A program made the translations under genes and the position numbers. This document shows, piece after piece, positions 4,391 through 7,575 of a DNA stretch of 7,575 nucleotides. This DNA is from an uncultured bacterium. Lineage in GTDB: Bacteria; Bacillota_A; Clostridia; Oscillospirales; Oscillospiraceae. How positions within the stretch are numbered: the first letter of the stretch is position 1; each line of letters starts with the position of its first letter. The DNA is taken from the NCBI GenBank assembly GCA_945917385.1, contig CAMEHJ010000047.1:1-7575 (forward strand), given 5' to 3'. The notes under the pieces are model-generated. The model was given only the letters and a program-made list of their open reading frames with translations, did not search any database and had not been told where the DNA came from.

Positions 4391-5608
4391 TCAGATTATC
4401 AGGCCGTATTTGTTTACGAGCGGGAGCAGCACCTTTTCGGACAGTCTGCCCTCGTACAGTGCGCGCCCCTGATAAACGCGCAGCGTTTTTTCGAGCAGGT
4501 CCGCGTCGTCACACTTGATGCAAAGCGCCTTGTCAACGGCGTACTCAACATCGGCAAAGCACTGCACTTCGTCAAGGGAGTTTATCTCGATGCAGATAAG
4601 CGCAGCATCGCTCGCCGCGGCTTCCGCCAGCGCTTCCTCAAGGTCGTCACCGCACGCAATAACAGTGCGCACCTGCACATCGAGCGGCAGGAGCGCAGGA
4701 TGTCTGCCGGTCGCGCAGGGGAGCTTATCGCGGTTTTTCTCGGTGGGCATGACGGGCGTTATCTCGCGCACCTTTCGCGCGAGCGCCTCGATATGCTCGA
4801 CATCCGTGCCGCAGCAGCCGCCGAACATACACACGCCGAGCTTCCCCATCTCGCTAACGAACGCGGTGAACTCCTCCGGCGTGCAGTTATACACGGTATT
4901 ACCGTCCACAATTTCGGGCAGACCCGCATTCGGCTTTGCGATAAGCGGGATTTCGGCGTAGTCAGCAAGGCGCTTCAGCTGCTTCAGCATGGCTTCGGGG
5001 CCGACGGAGCAGTTAAGGCCGAACGCGTCGATACCCATGCCCTGACAGATAAGAAGTGCCGCCGTGACATCGCTGCCCATCATGGTCTTGCCGTTTTCGT
5101 CGCAGGTAAAGGTGACGAAAACGGGCTTTGAGCTGACGGATTTCACGGCAAGGATCGCCGCCCTCGCCTCAGCAACGGACACCATCGTCTCAATCACAAA
5201 CAGGTCAACGCCCGCCTCTTCAAGTGCCTCTGCCTGCTCGCGGTATATATCAAACAGGTCCTCAAAGGTAGCGTCGCCCATAGGATAGAGATAGCGTCCG
5301 CAGGGCGAGATATCGCCCGCGACATACGCCCTGTCCCCTGCCGTGCGCTTCGATATGGCGGCAAGCCCCAGATTAAGCTCGCGCACGCGCGAGAACACCT
5401 TGTGGCTTTCAAGCATTGCGGAGTTTGCGCCGAAGGTCGGGGTGTAGATCACGTCACTGCCGGCGTCAATGTATCTGCCCTGAAAGTCCTCAACGGCTTC
5501 GGGGTGGGCAAGGCTCCATTCCTCGGCGGTAGTCTCGCCGTTGAATCCGCGCTTTTGCAGCTGGGTTCCGGTGGAACCGTCAAGTACAAGCGGAAGTTTG
5601 ATTTGCAT
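4391..5608 (-). CDS. Homocysteine S-methyltransferase with truncated pterin-type C-terminal domain
   Basis: The product has 405 residues. Residues 1-285 are a homocysteine S-methyltransferase (Pfam S-methyl_trans) barrel, which activates homocysteine thiolate with zinc and accepts a methyl group to give methionine. Visible marks are DGSTGTQL (10-17) and the three zinc cysteines Cys200 (GLNCS) and Cys265-Cys266 (GGCCGT). Residues about 300-405 resemble the first part of the MetH pterin-binding barrel (LEKTLRVYQGRALYEG, then LPLVNKYGLII) but stop where MetH continues, and no corrinoid-binding domain follows. ATG 5608 is chosen because AGAGG lies 8 bp before it; a TTG seven codons earlier has no site. 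It sits 17 bp after the RACo-like gene, which suggests a corrinoid-linked methionine synthase. The methyl donor is uncertain: methylcobalamin protein is favoured by context, S-methylmethionine is the alternative. Confidence 0.9.
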   Translation of the reverse strand: MQIKLPLVLDGSTGTQLQKRGFNGETTAEEWSLAHPEAVEDFQGRYIDAGSDVIYTPTFGANSAMLESHKVFSRVRELNLGLAAISKRTAGDRAYVAGDISPCGRYLYPMGDATFEDLFDIYREQAEALEEAGVDLFVIETMVSVAEARAAILAVKSVSSKPVFVTFTCDENGKTMMGSDVTAALLICQGMGIDAFGLNCSVGPEAMLKQLKRLADYAEIPLIAKPNAGLPEIVDGNTVYNCTPEEFTAFVSEMGKLGVCMFGGCCGTDVEHIEALARKVREITPVMPTEKNRDKLPCATGRHPALLPLDVQVRTVIACGDDLEEALAEAAASDAALICIEINSLDEVQCFADVEYAVDKALCIKCDDADLLEKTLRVYQGRALYEGRLSEKVLLPLVNKYGLII

Positions 5609-5616
5609 ACTGTCAA

Positions 5617-5621
5617 CCTCT
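5617..5621 (-). promoter_or_regulatory. Ribosome binding site setting the methyltransferase start
   Basis: AGAGG on the minus strand, 8 nt before ATG 5608. It supports the ATG over the in-frame TTG at 5629, which would overlap the preceding stop codon. Confidence 0.75.
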
Positions 5622-5625
5622 TTTC

Positions 5626-7128
5626 TCAAAAATCTTCTTCATAAAACGCCATGTTATCGGCAAATAAATCGTTGAAGCGTTTGTCGCCCGAAAGCTCCAC
5701 ATAGCGGCAGAGTGCGGGGATGCCGGAAAGCTCCCCCGCCGCGCGCGAGGAACAGAGCGCGAGCACCGCCCCGGCAAGCGAACTGTTGCCGACGCTCTTC
5801 ACCTTTTCCAATGTTCCTCCGGGGAGCATACCAATCTCGACGGCGCTTTTCACGTCAATGTAAGTGCCGAAGCCCCCCGCGAGATAAATTGTTCTCACAT
5901 TCTCCGGCGAAGCGCCAATCTCCTGCATCAGTATCTCGATACCCGCGGCGACCGCAGCCTTGGCAAGCTGGATACGCCGCACGTCGCGCGCGGTGAAAAA
6001 CACACTCTTGTCCTTTGTTATGTAAACTATTCCGTTCCCGTCCTCATCCTCACCGAGAAGCTCACCGAAGTCACCGTCCACCTCTTCCGGCGGCTGAAGG
6101 TAGCCGGATGCGTCGATTATTCCGAGGCGGAGCAGACAGGCCGTAAGCTCGATGATACCGGAGCCGCAGATGCCGCGCGGCTCAGCATCGCCTATCGTTG
6201 TGAACACAAACTCTGCGTCCGAAAATGAAATATGGTTTATCGCGCCGGTCGTTCCCGCCATGCCGCAGGTGATGTCAGCCCCCTCAAACGCGGGGCCGGA
6301 CGCAACGGAGCAGCAGACGATCCCCTCCGCATTGCCGATAGCCATCTCCCCGTTGGTGCCAAGGTCAACGAAAAGGCTCAGCTCTTTTGTGTTATGTAAA
6401 CCTACCGCAAGCATACCCGCCGTGATATCTCCGCCCACATAGCCCGACACGCAGGGGGAATATTTATCGCTTCCGGCAAAGAGCGTCACCGGCGTGAACG
6501 GCGCCGCGGCAATGCTTTTCGGTGGGAGGGAGGCACAGATATGCTGCATTATGGTATTTCCCGCAATAAAAAGCTTTGTCTTTGCGCGGTCAACACCGCA
6601 GCTTTCGCAAAGCTCGTCCGCCATGCGGTTTATCTGCGCATTTATGGTCCCGCACAGGATGTCAAGGCCGTTTTCGTTTTCAATGGTGTACTGTGTCCTT
6701 GAGATAACGTCCGCACCGTAGACGGACTGGGCGTTCATCGCGCTTGTTTTCCGGAGGATTCTGCCGCTTGATAATTCCGTGAGCGCCGCGGCAACGGTAG
6801 TTGTACCAAGGTCTACGGCAATTCCGAAGCCCGCGCCGTCCGCGCCGTAATCCGAGTTTTCGTACTCAAAGCTGTCGCACACCGCCGCGCCCTCAGGCTC
6901 CCCGACCGAAACGGTCATGTTATCCTCCGCCGGAGTTTTGCAGGCGAGCACCGTCTCTTCTCCTCCGGGGCGTACAATATTCACCTTGCACTTGCCGCAT
7001 TTGCCGTTGCCGCCGCAGGGCGCGGATACAGTGACGGCGTTTCTCTGAAGGACAGACAGCAAATTCTCCCCCTCATTGAAATCAAAAGTGCGGGATGCGG
7101 ATTTGGATTTGAGTGTAATGCTTGACAT
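5626..7128 (-). CDS. RACo-like ASKHA ATPase with N-terminal [2Fe-2S] ferredoxin domain (DUF4445), corrinoid reductive activator
   Basis: The product has 500 residues. Residues 1-75 form a plant-type ferredoxin domain with cluster cysteines Cys38, Cys44, Cys47 and Cys63 (C-x5-C-x2-C-x15-C). From about 100 follows the ASKHA ATPase region: IAVDLGTTTVA (103-113, phosphate loop 1), AGNTIMQH (189-196), VDLGTNGEM (254-262), SGPAFEGADI (277-286), GICGSG (319-324) and the adenosine motif AGGFGTYID (417-425). This is the layout of RACo and RamA-type proteins, which use ATP to drive reduction of inactive Co(II) corrinoid to Co(I) in methyltransferases. It is shorter than the roughly 630-residue RACo, mainly between the ferredoxin and ATPase parts. 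ATG 7128 has AAAGG upstream. It is first in the likely operon; its partner gene suggests reactivation of a methionine synthase corrinoid subunit encoded elsewhere. The cytoplasmic role is inferred from family and context. Confidence 0.9.
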   Translation of the reverse strand: MSSITLKSKSASRTFDFNEGENLLSVLQRNAVTVSAPCGGNGKCGKCKVNIVRPGGEETVLACKTPAEDNMTVSVGEPEGAAVCDSFEYENSDYGADGAGFGIAVDLGTTTVAAALTELSSGRILRKTSAMNAQSVYGADVISRTQYTIENENGLDILCGTINAQINRMADELCESCGVDRAKTKLFIAGNTIMQHICASLPPKSIAAAPFTPVTLFAGSDKYSPCVSGYVGGDITAGMLAVGLHNTKELSLFVDLGTNGEMAIGNAEGIVCCSVASGPAFEGADITCGMAGTTGAINHISFSDAEFVFTTIGDAEPRGICGSGIIELTACLLRLGIIDASGYLQPPEEVDGDFGELLGEDEDGNGIVYITKDKSVFFTARDVRRIQLAKAAVAAGIEILMQEIGASPENVRTIYLAGGFGTYIDVKSAVEIGMLPGGTLEKVKSVGNSSLAGAVLALCSSRAAGELSGIPALCRYVELSGDKRFNDLFADNMAFYEEDF

Positions 7129-7151
7129 TTTCTCTCGCCTTTATATATAAT
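7122..7151 (+). promoter_or_regulatory. Sigma-A promoter of the DUF2284 gene
   Basis: TTGACA (7122-7127), 18-bp spacer, TATAAT (7146-7151): both hexamers are perfect. The -35 overlaps the start codon of the opposing RACo-like gene. Predicted start near 7158 gives a leader of about 56 nt to ATG 7214. Confidence 0.8.
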
Positions 7152-7173
7152 AACATTTAATTCAACACTTTAA

Positions 7174-7202
7174 ATAATATTAAAATCTGTCTCTGTTGTC
7201 AA
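7174..7202 (-). promoter_or_regulatory. Sigma-A promoter of the RACo-methyltransferase operon
   Basis: On the minus strand TTGACA (complement of 7197-7202), 17-bp spacer, TATTAT (complement of 7174-7179, one mismatch to consensus). Predicted start near 7167, about 39 nt before ATG 7128. It faces the plus-strand promoter and overlaps the DUF2284 leader. The space is too short for a cobalamin or SAM riboswitch. Confidence 0.8.
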
Positions 7203-7213
7203 GGATTAAGGTC

Positions 7214-7575
7214 ATGGTATCGGCTGAAGAAATTATCCGTTTTGCCCGCGATATCGGTTTTTCCCATGTTGGGGAGCTTGAGGCGGGCGGTCTTGTTCCG
7301 ATGGACGAGGTGCGCGAGATGTGCGCTTCGGGTCGCTGTAAAGCCTACGGCAGGCTTTGGAGCTGTCCTCCCGCCTGCGGGAGCATCGAATTTACCACAA
7401 AGAGAATACGGCAGTTTGACACTGCCGTTATCGTGCAGACCACAGGCACGCTCGACGACGACTTTGACGCCGAGGCTATCTTCGAAACCGAGCAGAAGCA
7501 CAAGCGCAGCTTTGAGACGCTCGCGCGCCGGGTGCGTTCGGTGACGGACGACTGCCTGCCGCTCACGGCGGGCGG
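7214..7575 (+). CDS. DUF2284 putative metal-binding protein, 3' end outside window
   Basis: ATG 7214 follows AAGGA with an 8-nt spacer; 120 complete codons are present with no stop before the window edge. The family hallmark is the cysteine-rich stretch MCASGRC at about 35-41, then YGRLWSCPPACGS at about 44-56, matching the DUF2284 pattern C-x4-C-x-x-Y-G-x-x-W-x-C-P-P-x-C-G. The last visible residues LPLTAGG are where the family normally continues into further conserved cysteines. DUF2284 proteins are small predicted metal-binding proteins of unknown activity, often encoded near methyl-group and corrinoid genes in anaerobes. Here the gene is divergent from the RACo-like gene with an 85-bp shared promoter region, which supports a link but does not prove one. 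Confidence 0.88.
   Translation, partial: MVSAEEIIRFARDIGFSHVGELEAGGLVPMDEVREMCASGRCKAYGRLWSCPPACGSIEFTTKRIRQFDTAVIVQTTGTLDDDFDAEAIFETEQKHKRSFETLARRVRSVTDDCLPLTAG

Noticed and set aside
7129..7213. Cobalamin or SAM riboswitch before the RACo-like operon
   Set aside because: The leader is about 39 nt, far too short for either aptamer, and no B12-box or kink-turn motif is seen.

Overview
The window looks like chromosomal DNA of a low-to-mid-GC Firmicute of the class Clostridia, probably an Oscillospiraceae/Ruminococcaceae-type anaerobe. The basis is strong GGAGG-type ribosome binding sites, consensus sigma-A promoters, a His-tailed CsoR-type repressor, a corrinoid-activation-type ATPase, a DUF2284 protein and hairpin-rich intergenic repeats. 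Genus-level placement is inference.

Layout: (1) 31-843 (+) is a YihY/BrkB-family membrane protein. It converges on (2) 871-1242 (-), a CsoR/RcnR-family metal-responsive repressor with a 14-histidine N-terminal tail. The repressor has its own consensus promoter, a candidate operator, and a terminator lying inside the end of yihY. (3) 1447-2448 (+) is an acyltransferase-3 family membrane protein; its promoter and RBS place the start well inside the longest open frame. (4) 2658-2733 (+) is tRNA-Pro(CGG), with a perfect consensus promoter and an intrinsic terminator. (5) 2765-3689 holds no intact gene. It contains an array of short hairpins separated by a GTGAAAT 7-mer, an orphan terminator, a long palindrome, the C-terminal remnant of a MATE transporter gene with an in-frame stop, and a 281-bp foldback element (3365-3645) whose two internal arms are each 107 nt. 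(6) On the minus strand a likely operon reads 7128 -> 3690: an RACo-like ATPase with a [2Fe-2S] domain, a homocysteine S-methyltransferase with a truncated pterin-type domain, and a membrane-anchored protein with a sigma-region-2-like head and a VNTR-encoded acidic linker. (7) From 7214 (+) a DUF2284 putative metal-binding protein runs off the window, divergent from the operon.

How the genes may work together: the homocysteine methyltransferase and the RACo-like reductive activator, 17 bp apart, fit a corrinoid-dependent methionine synthase or methyl-transfer module, with the activator returning inactive Co(II) corrinoid to Co(I). No corrinoid-binding domain lies in the window, so that partner must be elsewhere. 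The operon and the DUF2284 gene have promoters that face each other with predicted start sites about 10 bp apart, which suggests linked or mutually interfering transcription. The most unusual parts are the foldback element, the hairpin array, the sigma-2-like membrane protein and the half-pterin-domain methyltransferase.
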